A stretch of 64,000 nt of DNA, taken from assembly GCF_000420085.1 (NCBI RefSeq), contig NZ_ATUG01000001.1, positions 1,511,223-1,575,222 of the forward strand, in the 5' to 3' direction. Below, piece after piece: positions 55,621 to 62,661 of this stretch. The position numbers and the translations under genes were made by a program. This DNA comes from Desulfospira joergensenii DSM 10085. GTDB taxonomy: Bacteria; Desulfobacterota; Desulfobacteria; Desulfobacterales; Desulfobacteraceae. The notes beneath the pieces were generated by a model that made no database searches, was not told the DNA's origin, and saw only the letters and a list, made by a program, of their open reading frames with translations. Position 1 is the stretch's first letter. Each line of letters begins with the position of its first letter.

Positions 55621-56094
55621 ATGAGAGATCTCTGCCTTACGGGATATCAATTACACGAGTTAATGGACGCGGTTCTGGCAGCAGACCCTTCCAACAGGGT
55701 TAAGGTCAAAGGACATGGACTAAGTATGAGTCCTTTTATCCGTGACCACAATGTTATTGTACTTAAACCCAATACCAGTGATACACAAATTAAATTTGGA
55801 GATATTGTGGCCATTTTTAATAAGGATCAGACCAGAATACTGATTCACAGGGTCATAGGAAAAAATAAGAACCGAATTCTGATCAAAGGAGATAATAATA
55901 TCCGTCCGGACGGATGGTATTCGAAACAGGATGTTTTAGGTATTGTCGATGGGATAATAGGAAAAGGATTAATTTTCAAGTACACCCCCTTGGTGAATAT
56001 TCCGGCAGCCATTGGGTCCAGAACCGGTTTGTTTAATCGGATCTTGTTTCCTGTCCTGAAACACTTGAAAAAAATTATTCTGCCCCATGGATAG
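55621..56094 (+). CDS. S26-type serine protease (Sec11/SipW-like) without apparent membrane anchor
   Basis: 157 residues. The serine motif is GLSMSPF (G-x-S-M-x-P) with a His in the second box (ILIHRVIG) and the KGDNN box. The His instead of Lys marks the Sec11/SipW subclass using a Ser-His pair. No hydrophobic anchor is seen at the N-terminus (MRDLCLTGYQLHELMDAVLA), so it may work in the cytoplasm. Placed between PqqD and radical SAM genes, it is a good candidate to cut the leader of the nearby peptide (inference). Overlaps the radical SAM gene by 8 bases. Confidence 0.82.
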   Translation: MRDLCLTGYQLHELMDAVLAADPSNRVKVKGHGLSMSPFIRDHNVIVLKPNTSDTQIKFGDIVAIFNKDQTRILIHRVIGKNKNRILIKGDNNIRPDGWYSKQDVLGIVDGIIGKGLIFKYTPLVNIPAAIGSRTGLFNRILFPVLKHLKKIILPHG

Positions 56095-57208
56095 GTCAAC
56101 AATTAAAACACCCGTTTCACTTTCAGAGTACGGGTTATGGGAAAAAGCAGCTAAAAAAAGAACCCTTTTGTCTATGGTTCTGGAACTGACTGCAAGGTGC
56201 AACAATGCCTGTTCCCACTGCTACATCAATCTGCCTGAAGATGATGTTGAAGCCATGAAATCGGAACTATCCTTTGAAGAGATCAAAAAGATTGTTGATG
56301 AAGCGGTCTCACTTGGAGCTCTCTGGTTTCTGATCAGCGGTGGTGAGCCTCTTTTAAGGAAAGATTTTTCGGATATTTATATGTATTTGAAAAAAAAAGG
56401 AGCATTAATCACCATATATACCAATGCGGCCCTGATTACGAATGAACACATCAAATTGTTCAAAAAGTATCCTCCCAGGGGAATTGAGGTGTCGGTGTAT
56501 GGAGTCTCAAAAAAAGTTCACGCCCTTGTGACGCGCCGCAATCATTTCGACAAAACCTGTGAAGGTATTGAGAAACTACTAACCGCCGGGCTCCCCGTTA
56601 GGCTAAAGGCCACTATCCTTAGATCCAACCACAAGGAACTTCAAAAAATTGCACGTTGGTGCCAAGAAAAGTCAAAATCATCTTTCAGATTCAGTCCATT
56701 TCTACATTTACGGTTGGACCGCAACCCCCAAAAAAACAGGCAAATCATCTCGGAACGGCTTACTTTTAAAGAAATTATTGACCTTGAAAAAAATGATCCT
56801 GTCAGACTCAAAGCTCTTGAAAAAAAATGCCAGCGCCTGGATGGTGCAACCCAAGAGAACAAGGATAGAATATTCAAATGCAATGCAGGAGTCAATGAAT
56901 GCTGTGTCGGTTATGACGGCACGTTCAAACTGTGCACTTCTCTTGTAAACGGGGGGTGCACATATGACCTGAGAAAGGGAACACTTTCAGAAGCCTGGAA
57001 TATATTCACCCCTAAAGTGATTTCCATGAAGACGGACAAACAGGAGTTCAAAGAAACCTGCGGGAAATGCAGTTTCACCTCGCTTTGCATGTGGTGCCCT
57101 GCCCATGCAGACCTTGAAACAGGAAAACTGGACGGTCATATAAACTATTTCTGCGACATGACCCTGAAACGATACCATGAATACAGAAAAGACCCTCCTC
57201 AAAAATAG
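56087..57208 (+). CDS. Radical SAM/SPASM peptide-maturase-like enzyme
   Basis: 373 residues. Radical SAM cluster Cys38, Cys42, Cys45 (ARCNNACSHCY) and GGEPL near 86. The SPASM region from about 265 to 353 has at least nine Cys (CNAGVNECC, FKLC, GGC, CGKC, CMWC and a last NYFC), enough for two auxiliary iron-sulfur clusters. Such enzymes form thioether or C-C crosslinks in ribosomal peptides. With a PqqD-like gene upstream and a Cys-containing 48-residue peptide gene 95 bases downstream, peptide modification is the most likely job. Crosslink type cannot be told. Confidence 0.93.
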   Translation: MDRSTIKTPVSLSEYGLWEKAAKKRTLLSMVLELTARCNNACSHCYINLPEDDVEAMKSELSFEEIKKIVDEAVSLGALWFLISGGEPLLRKDFSDIYMYLKKKGALITIYTNAALITNEHIKLFKKYPPRGIEVSVYGVSKKVHALVTRRNHFDKTCEGIEKLLTAGLPVRLKATILRSNHKELQKIARWCQEKSKSSFRFSPFLHLRLDRNPQKNRQIISERLTFKEIIDLEKNDPVRLKALEKKCQRLDGATQENKDRIFKCNAGVNECCVGYDGTFKLCTSLVNGGCTYDLRKGTLSEAWNIFTPKVISMKTDKQEFKETCGKCSFTSLCMWCPAHADLETGKLDGHINYFCDMTLKRYHEYRKDPPQK

Positions 57209-57224
57209 TGGCATGTTTATTGCT
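57209..57224 (+). promoter_or_regulatory. Sigma54 (-24/-12) promoter of the precursor-peptide transcript
   Basis: TGGCATGTTTATTGCT: GG at 57210-57211 and GC at 57222-57223 with exactly ten bases between them, near the consensus TGGCAC-N5-TTGCW. It begins right after the radical SAM stop. The predicted start near 57235 gives a ~69-base AT-rich leader before the peptide ATG. Confidence 0.8.
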
Positions 57225-57303
57225 TTAAAAATTATTGAATTTATAGAAAAAATGTTTTAAATATGATCTAAATTATAAAAGGAACTCGTTAAAGGAGACC
57301 GCA

Positions 57304-57450
57304 ATGAAAGAAAAGAAAGAGTGGGAAACACCAAAAATCATTGTAATTTCGAAGAGCAACCCGGAAGAGAGCGTCCTGTTTGCGTGTGATGCCAGTATGG
57401 CCTCATGCAGCAGTGAAACCGGAGCCCCCCTTCAGAATATCGGAAGTTAA
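57304..57450 (+). CDS. 48-residue precursor-like peptide (RiPP candidate)
   Basis: Too short for most gene callers. ATG with AAAGGAG 6 bases upstream; the frame ends at TAA 57448. N-terminal leader-like part KKEWETPKIIVISKSNPEE with a W-x-x-P-x-I motif of the type recognised by PqqD-like domains. Then VLFACDASMASCSS with Cys28 and Cys35, and a Gly/Ser/Asn-containing tail ending in NIGS. The charged leader and small-residue Cys-containing core are what radical SAM/SPASM maturases act on. Own sigma54 promoter upstream; the PEP-CTERM gene follows 13 bases later. Product structure unknown. Confidence 0.82.
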   Translation: MKEKKEWETPKIIVISKSNPEESVLFACDASMASCSSETGAPLQNIGS

Positions 57451-57463
57451 CAGGAGGATGAAA

Positions 57464-58174
57464 ATGAAAAAATTAGCACTTGTTCTATTTTTAGGTATAT
57501 CCGTTTTTGCGACTCATCTCCATGCTTCCACGGTTAACGGAATCTCTTCATTTACAGTGGGCGGGGATGATATGACCGGGATGGGGATAGGAGTACAGCT
57601 TGCAGATGGGACCTGGCAAACAGCAACTTGGACGACCACATCCGGGAATGCAGGAGGCGCTTACTACGGAACAGATTGGTCCCTGAGCTACACCGGAGAC
57701 GATACCTTCAGCGGCTCCTGGACTTTCAACTCAACACAGGCGGTTTCAGCCATTTATATTGATGCATACAATGCTTCATATGACACTACCGGGGCATTGA
57801 TCTTTTTCGATATATTTGACTGGTTTGACGGCAACGATTCTACCGGCTTTGCTGATACAGAGGGATCTTTCAGAGGCTGGTGGGACGGTAATAAGGATCC
57901 AGACCCGGATACAGCCCTTTCCGAAGGAGATTCAGACGGGTATTCCTGGAAATTCTCAAATGCAATTTCAGTAACCCCGGATGATCCGGTGGGGGATCTA
58001 TGGGGTCGGCTGGATATTAACTTTGATGAGCTAATAACTTCCTTCAGATTCCGCCTGGATACAGATAGAAGTAGCGATCTTGATCCGTCTCCTGTCCCGG
58101 AACCAACAACCATGGTTCTTTTCGGTCTTGGATTGCTGGGCCTGGGAGCCTTGGGACGGAAAAAAACTGTTTAG
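57464..58174 (+). CDS. PEP-CTERM sorted exported protein
   Basis: 236 residues from the ATG at 57464, which has AGGAGG six bases upstream; the ATG at 57458 is too close. Signal peptide MKKLALVLFLGISVFATHLHA. The mature part is Gly/Asp/Thr-rich, beta-type and acidic (DGNKDPDPDTALSEGDSDGY). The C-terminus is a textbook PEP-CTERM: VPEP at about 211, a hydrophobic Gly/Leu stretch, then GRKKTV. It should be cut and anchored or released by an exosortase, which is not in this window. Its gene shares the peptide's sigma54 transcript and ends at a strong terminator. Ligand unknown. Confidence 0.92.
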   Translation: MKKLALVLFLGISVFATHLHASTVNGISSFTVGGDDMTGMGIGVQLADGTWQTATWTTTSGNAGGAYYGTDWSLSYTGDDTFSGSWTFNSTQAVSAIYIDAYNASYDTTGALIFFDIFDWFDGNDSTGFADTEGSFRGWWDGNKDPDPDTALSEGDSDGYSWKFSNAISVTPDDPVGDLWGRLDINFDELITSFRFRLDTDRSSDLDPSPVPEPTTMVLFGLGLLGLGALGRKKTV

Positions 58175-58210
58175 CATTTTAACCTGAATTTATTTTAGCG
58201 GTTCTTCTGA

Positions 58211-58244
58211 AGACAGAGAGTGCATAGCACTCTCTGTCTTTTTT
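58211..58244 (+). terminator. Intrinsic terminator after the peptide/PEP-CTERM transcript
   Basis: A perfect 13-bp stem (58211-58223 with 58227-58239), an ATA loop and a run of six T. It closes the sigma54-driven two-gene unit and separates it from the ABC exporter gene. Confidence 0.95.
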
Positions 58245-58265
58245 CCTTCCTTTTTTTTACCTCAA

Positions 58266-60089
58266 ATGGGCATCAACTCTTTACAGACCAAGCTTAAAAA
58301 TGCCGTCCGGATTGACAGGGCTTTAAGGTTCGTCTGGCAGGCATCTCCCCGGCATGCCCTGCTTTCCGGCTGTACGGTCATTGTCCTGGGCTTTCTGCCC
58401 CTGGCATCCCTTTACCTGGTCAAGTTGATCATTGATTCGGTGACCGGGCTGATTTCATCTCCCCCGGCAGGCCTGTTCGATCCGGCTTTTGCAAAGGTGC
58501 TCGGTTATGTCGGGCTTGCCTGCGGCATCGGCCTTTTGACGGCCCTGTTCAACTTCACGGCCGATTACCTGAAAAAGGCCCAGAGCCTCACCGTTGCCGA
58601 TCATATGTACTCCGTCATTCACAGACAGTCCATCCGGGTGGATCTTGACTTTTACGAATCTCCCCAGTACCGGGACACCCTGTTCAGGGCCCAGCAGGAG
58701 GGGCCTTTTCGGCCCACAAACATTGTCAACGGATTGTTTGCCGCAGGTCAGAGCGGAGCTTCCTTTGCCGCTGTTTTCTGGCTCCTCTTCCTGTTCAACC
58801 CTGTTCTTCCTGTTATCCTGGTCCTGGCCTCCATCCCCGGCATTCTCCTGAGGCTGAAATACTCTAAAAAAATCTATGCCTGGCAGGAAAAACGGACCGA
58901 AGAGGAGAGGCGGGCAAGCTATTTTAACTGGATGCTCACCGGGGATGCCCATGCCAAGGAATTCAGGCTCTTCAACCTGGGCCCCCATTTCATTGACCGC
59001 TTCAGGGCCATACGGAAAATTCTGAAAAAGGAAAAACTCCGGCTGGAAAAAAGACGGGCCATGGGAGACTTCATTGCCCAGGCCAGCTCGGTTATCTGTG
59101 TCTTTGGCTCCTTTGCCTATATTGCATTGCAGACCGCCCGGGCGGAAATCACGTTGGGTGATATGGTCATGTATTTTCAGGCCTTTCAGCGGGGACTTGG
59201 ATTTTTGAAAACCCTTCTGGAAACCGGGGCACAGATGTATGAGGACAATCTTTTCCTGTCCCATCTTTATGAGTTTCTCAGACTGGAACCGGCCATCAAA
59301 TCTCCGCTGTCTCCCGCTGCGATTCCGGGAAAAGTTAAAACCGGAATTGAATTTCGAAATGTGAACTTTTTTTACCAAAACTATGGAAAAAATATCCTAG
59401 ATTGTGTAAACTTTTTCTTAAAGCCTGGGGAAATAATTGCTCTGGTCGGCGAAAACGGTTCAGGAAAATCTACAATTGTAAAACTTTTTACCCGGCTTTA
59501 TGATCCCTGCCATGGAAAAATTTTTCTTGACGGGGAGGACATCAAAAATTTCGATCCGGCTGAGTACAGAAAAAAGATCAGTGTGGTTTTCCAGGATCAT
59601 ATCCATTACTATCTGAGCGCCAAAGAGAATATCGGACTTGGGGATATCAGTCAGGGGAAAAACCCGGACCGGATAGAGTCTGCGGCAAGGCAGACCAATA
59701 TCCATGAAAAGATCTGCGGATTGCCCCGGGGATATGAAACCCTCCTGGGCCGCTGGTTTTCATCCGGAGAAGAACTCAGCATGGGCCAGTGGCAGATGAT
59801 GGCCATTTCAAGGGCTTTTTTCAGGGATGCCGAGATCGTGATTCTGGATGAACCCTCCAGCGCCCTGGATCCGGAAACGGAAATGGCCATATTTTCCACT
59901 CTCAGGGCCCTGATCCGGGACCGGTCCGCCCTGATCATCAGCCATAGGTATTCCACGGTAAAGATGGCCGACCGGATACTGGTCATGGACCAGGGCCGGA
60001 TTGTTGAACAGGGAAGCCACGAGGACCTGATCCGGATGGAAGGAAAATACGCCCGGCTTTACAATACCCAGGCAAAGGGATACAGATAA
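58266..60089 (+). CDS. ABC exporter (fused permease and ATPase)
   Basis: 607 residues. N-terminal transmembrane domain with about six segments (residues 30-310) and a C-terminal ATPase: Walker A VGENGSGKSTIVKL, signature LSMGQWQMMAISRA (Gly to Met in the usual LSGGQ), Walker B IVILDEPSSALD and the His of IISHRYSTV. There is no N-terminal C39 peptidase domain, so any leader must be removed by another enzyme, such as the Sec11-like protease. It probably exports the mature peptide, like the D protein of lasso-peptide clusters; lipid or glycan export is an alternative. Starts 22 bases after the terminator. Confidence 0.9.
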   Translation: MGINSLQTKLKNAVRIDRALRFVWQASPRHALLSGCTVIVLGFLPLASLYLVKLIIDSVTGLISSPPAGLFDPAFAKVLGYVGLACGIGLLTALFNFTADYLKKAQSLTVADHMYSVIHRQSIRVDLDFYESPQYRDTLFRAQQEGPFRPTNIVNGLFAAGQSGASFAAVFWLLFLFNPVLPVILVLASIPGILLRLKYSKKIYAWQEKRTEEERRASYFNWMLTGDAHAKEFRLFNLGPHFIDRFRAIRKILKKEKLRLEKRRAMGDFIAQASSVICVFGSFAYIALQTARAEITLGDMVMYFQAFQRGLGFLKTLLETGAQMYEDNLFLSHLYEFLRLEPAIKSPLSPAAIPGKVKTGIEFRNVNFFYQNYGKNILDCVNFFLKPGEIIALVGENGSGKSTIVKLFTRLYDPCHGKIFLDGEDIKNFDPAEYRKKISVVFQDHIHYYLSAKENIGLGDISQGKNPDRIESAARQTNIHEKICGLPRGYETLLGRWFSSGEELSMGQWQMMAISRAFFRDAEIVILDEPSSALDPETEMAIFSTLRALIRDRSALIISHRYSTVKMADRILVMDQGRIVEQGSHEDLIRMEGKYARLYNTQAKGYR

Positions 60090-60122
60090 TGGAAAATTAT
60101 GGAATAGTTGAGAGGTCATGAA

Positions 60123-60503
60123 TTGAAAAAAAGAGACTGCAAGCGGTTCAGCATTCCCGGAACCACGCTTTTTTACAGGGAAAGATCATTTTTCTCATTT
60201 AAGGAAAAATACTCTGACGACTACTTTCCGGTTGTTGACCTGAGCAAAGGAGGGGCAAAGTTCCTTTGCCATGAGCGCCTCACCCCGGGCAAGGCCGTGA
60301 TTGTCAAATTGAACATTCCCGGCAATGACAAAACCTGGGAAATCAATGCCAGCATTAGATGGATCTCGAAAAACCCCGAACAGAGCTACCGCTACCAGAC
60401 CGGGATTTCCTTTAACCCATTCGGCACCCGAAAAGACAATAACCCCATGGAGATATTGTCTTTCCTGGAGAATCTGGAAGGGGATGCTGAAAAAAAATCT
60501 TAA
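60123..60503 (+). CDS. PilZ-domain protein (c-di-GMP receptor candidate)
   Basis: 126 residues with TTG start at 60123 (AGAGG seven bases upstream). The ATG at 60118 is out of frame and stops after two codons. An RxxxR motif at the N-terminus (KKRDCKRF) and D-x-S-x-x-G (VVDLSKGGAKFL) form the c-di-GMP site. A single PilZ domain fills the protein. It probably ties exopolysaccharide output to c-di-GMP, as in many such loci. It follows the ABC exporter by 33 bases, and the sigma54 promoter of the next gene begins 8 bases after its stop. Confidence 0.85.
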   Translation: MKKRDCKRFSIPGTTLFYRERSFFSFKEKYSDDYFPVVDLSKGGAKFLCHERLTPGKAVIVKLNIPGNDKTWEINASIRWISKNPEQSYRYQTGISFNPFGTRKDNNPMEILSFLENLEGDAEKKS

Positions 60504-60510
60504 AATGCTC

Positions 60511-60527
60511 TGGCACCGATGTTGCAT
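60511..60527 (+). promoter_or_regulatory. Sigma54 (-24/-12) promoter of the small secreted protein gene
   Basis: TGGCACCGATGTTGCAT: perfect TGGCAC and TTGCA with GG (60512) and GC (60524) ten bases apart. It is 62 bases before the ATG at 60589. An inverted repeat AGACAATA-N12-TATTGTCT at 60434-60461, within the PilZ gene, could be an activator site. Confidence 0.85.
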
Positions 60528-60588
60528 TGCTACTTCACATAAGCTATTAACAGCAAAACGGATACACTATCGTTCATTGGAGGATAAA

Positions 60589-61125
60589 ATGAAGCATTTA
60601 CTACCGGTTCTGGCAATCTTTGTGGTCTTGACGGTTTTCTGTTCTTCAGGCCTGGCCCAGGAAGAAAAAAACAGCTGGGAAGAATCTTTTATAAAGGATC
60701 TGACGGCCATCCGATCCCCCCAAAAAACCGATGCCTACGGCTACACCCTCAGTGAAGAAGAGGCACTGGAAACCGCCATAAAAAAAGCCATGGACCAGAA
60801 AGCCCCTGCCTGCGAAATTTTGAAGACCGCAGCAGGCCCCGGTTTTAACTTCAATCCCTATTCCGTACTTTCCGGAATTTTCAGTTCAAAAGCCAAAATA
60901 GACCTGGAGCTCTTATGCCAGTGTGCCACAGAGACCGGAGACAGCCCCATCCCCAAAAGCCTCATGAATCAGGCCGCCAATGCCGCGGTTGAAGGCAATC
61001 TTCTGACCCGGGATGAGGTTACCCAGGCTCAATGCCTCCAGCAGGGACTGGGTTTTACCCTTGCCGAGCCCCTTGAACGGGGTGACGAAAAGGAAAAGCA
61101 GCCCAAATATTCAGCAGGCGGATAG
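60589..61125 (+). CDS. Small secreted protein of unknown function under sigma54 control
   Basis: 178 residues from the ATG at 60589 (TGGAGG five bases upstream). Signal peptide KHLLPVLAIFVVLTVFCSSG ending before QEEK. The mature part is mostly helical, with ALETAIKKAMDQKAPACEIL, a YSVLSGIFSS segment and four Cys (CEIL, LLCQC, QCLQQG). It ends in a charged low-complexity tail. Not recognised. Expressed from its own sigma54 promoter and ended by its own terminator, so it is a separately regulated unit between the peptide cassette and the export genes. Confidence 0.82.
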   Translation: MKHLLPVLAIFVVLTVFCSSGLAQEEKNSWEESFIKDLTAIRSPQKTDAYGYTLSEEEALETAIKKAMDQKAPACEILKTAAGPGFNFNPYSVLSGIFSSKAKIDLELLCQCATETGDSPIPKSLMNQAANAAVEGNLLTRDEVTQAQCLQQGLGFTLAEPLERGDEKEKQPKYSAGG

Positions 61126-61157
61126 CCTTTGCCCGCTGTACCGATTCTTTGATTAAG

Positions 61158-61202
61158 AAAAACCCTGCTTTCTGAATTCCTAAATTCATGCAGGGTTTTT
61201 CT
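61158..61202 (+). terminator. Intrinsic terminator after the small secreted protein gene
   Basis: An 11-bp stem (61158-61168 with 61190-61200), with a further inner GAATT/AATTC pairing and T-run at the end (61196-61200). It ends the transcript from the sigma54 promoter at 60511. Confidence 0.85.
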
Positions 61203-61314
61203 ATTGACACCCCCGGACATTTGAATTAAGTAATTATCAAAACTTGGCTCATTTGCCCTTTGTTTTAAATAAGATACTCCCATTGCTATAATCATTTACC
61301 TGTCAGGAAACTCT

Positions 61315-62655
61315 ATGATGAAAAAAAGAATCTATCCAAAGCTAATGGCCCTGCTTTTCTTGGCGCTCTTTTTTCCGGTTGCGGCAAGCCAGGCAGCATC
61401 AGAGACGGTTCCGGTCGGCCAGTCAGATTCCTCCGCATCCATCCCTACGGGGCAGTCGGAAGGAACTCCGGTCACCGATGAAAAAGGAATTACCGCAGAT
61501 ATTTTCGGCCGGGAAGGCGGAACCTTTCATCCGTTTTTAACCGTCGAAGAAAGATGGACAGACAACCTGTTTATCACTGAGTCCAATGAAAAAGACGACT
61601 TTATTACCACGATCACACCGGGGCTCTGGGTGGCTGTTCCGGCCAACCGGGAAAAACTTTTATCCATTGACACCCGGACCACATCTCCGGGCGGGCTTCA
61701 GCTCAGCCGGGTGAAGCCCAAGGCGGCCAGAAGATACCAGGCATACGCCCTCTACTCTCCGGAAGTGGTCCTCTATGGAAATAATTCCGAACACGACCAC
61801 TTCAACCACAAGGCAGAGGCCATGTACCAGTACAATTTAAACAACGGCCTTTCCTTTGATCTGATCGATTTGTTCAAAGACAAGGAGGATATCAGCGGAG
61901 ACGGCCTCACCGACACATTGTACAGATACCAGAGCAATTTGCTCGATTTTATCACCACCTATGATCCGTCTGAAAAGCTTACCTTAAGGTTTGACTATTC
62001 CAATTACTACCTGGACTATAAAGAAGATGTCAACCGGTACAGGGACAGGATGGACAACTCCTTCAACCTCTATGCCTTTTACAAATTCTGGCCCAAGACC
62101 TCCCTCTTTGTCCAATATGCCCATGCCCTGATCGATTTTGACCAGGACGATCTCCTTGACAGTTCAGAGAACCGGTACTATGCCGGCGTCAACTGGGCCA
62201 TGACGGCCAAGACCCGGGGCCGCCTCAAACTGGGATATATCAATAAGGATTTCGACAACGGAGGCTTAACGGACCAGGACGGGTTTTCCTTTGAACTCCA
62301 GGCCCAGCACAATTTAAGCGCCAAAAGAAGTATCCAGGTCAATGCCTTCAGAAAGTTCAACGAATCGGATACATCCGGAGCCACCAGTTTTTATGCCACC
62401 GGCGTGGATATCGGGATTGTTCAGAGGTTCAATGAAAAATGGACAGGAACCCTGAACGCCAGCCTGGAAAGGGATGAGTACAACGGCATTGACCGGGAAG
62501 ACAACTATTTGACCATTGGCCCCGTTCTCCGCTATAAACCCAGGGAATGGATGTTCTTTGATTTTGCCTACTATTGGACGACCAATGACTCCAATATCCA
62601 GTTCAATGACTATACCAGCCATACCCTGATTCTGAGAGCCAGCCTCTCCCTATAG
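61315..62655 (+). CDS. Outer-membrane beta-barrel protein of the exopolysaccharide export locus
   Basis: 446 residues. Signal peptide KLMALLFLALFFPVAASQA and a linker. Then alternating aromatic/polar beta strands throughout (YQYNLNNGLSFDLIDLFKDK, RFDYSNYYLDYKEDVNRYRD, TLNASLERDEYNGIDREDNY) and a C-terminal strand ending in hydrophobic-x pattern (LILRASLSL), typical of a 14-16-strand barrel. Such barrels accompany Wza/Wzz-type genes in PEP-CTERM exopolysaccharide loci. Probably the outer-membrane pore or an accessory export factor. A weak promoter is possible in the 112-base gap upstream (TATAAT at 61287). Confidence 0.85.
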   Translation: MMKKRIYPKLMALLFLALFFPVAASQAASETVPVGQSDSSASIPTGQSEGTPVTDEKGITADIFGREGGTFHPFLTVEERWTDNLFITESNEKDDFITTITPGLWVAVPANREKLLSIDTRTTSPGGLQLSRVKPKAARRYQAYALYSPEVVLYGNNSEHDHFNHKAEAMYQYNLNNGLSFDLIDLFKDKEDISGDGLTDTLYRYQSNLLDFITTYDPSEKLTLRFDYSNYYLDYKEDVNRYRDRMDNSFNLYAFYKFWPKTSLFVQYAHALIDFDQDDLLDSSENRYYAGVNWAMTAKTRGRLKLGYINKDFDNGGLTDQDGFSFELQAQHNLSAKRSIQVNAFRKFNESDTSGATSFYATGVDIGIVQRFNEKWTGTLNASLERDEYNGIDREDNYLTIGPVLRYKPREWMFFDFAYYWTTNDSNIQFNDYTSHTLILRASLSL

Positions 62656-62661
62656 TTAGAA

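Noticed and set aside
54369..58174. Lasso-peptide gene cluster
   Set aside because: Kinase, PqqD-like protein, nucleotidyltransferase and ABC exporter fit, but the asparagine-synthetase-like cyclase and transglutaminase-like protease are absent, and a radical SAM enzyme is present instead.
61245..61258. Sigma54 promoter before the beta-barrel gene (TGGCTCATTTGCCC)
   Set aside because: The GG and GC elements are seven bases apart instead of ten.
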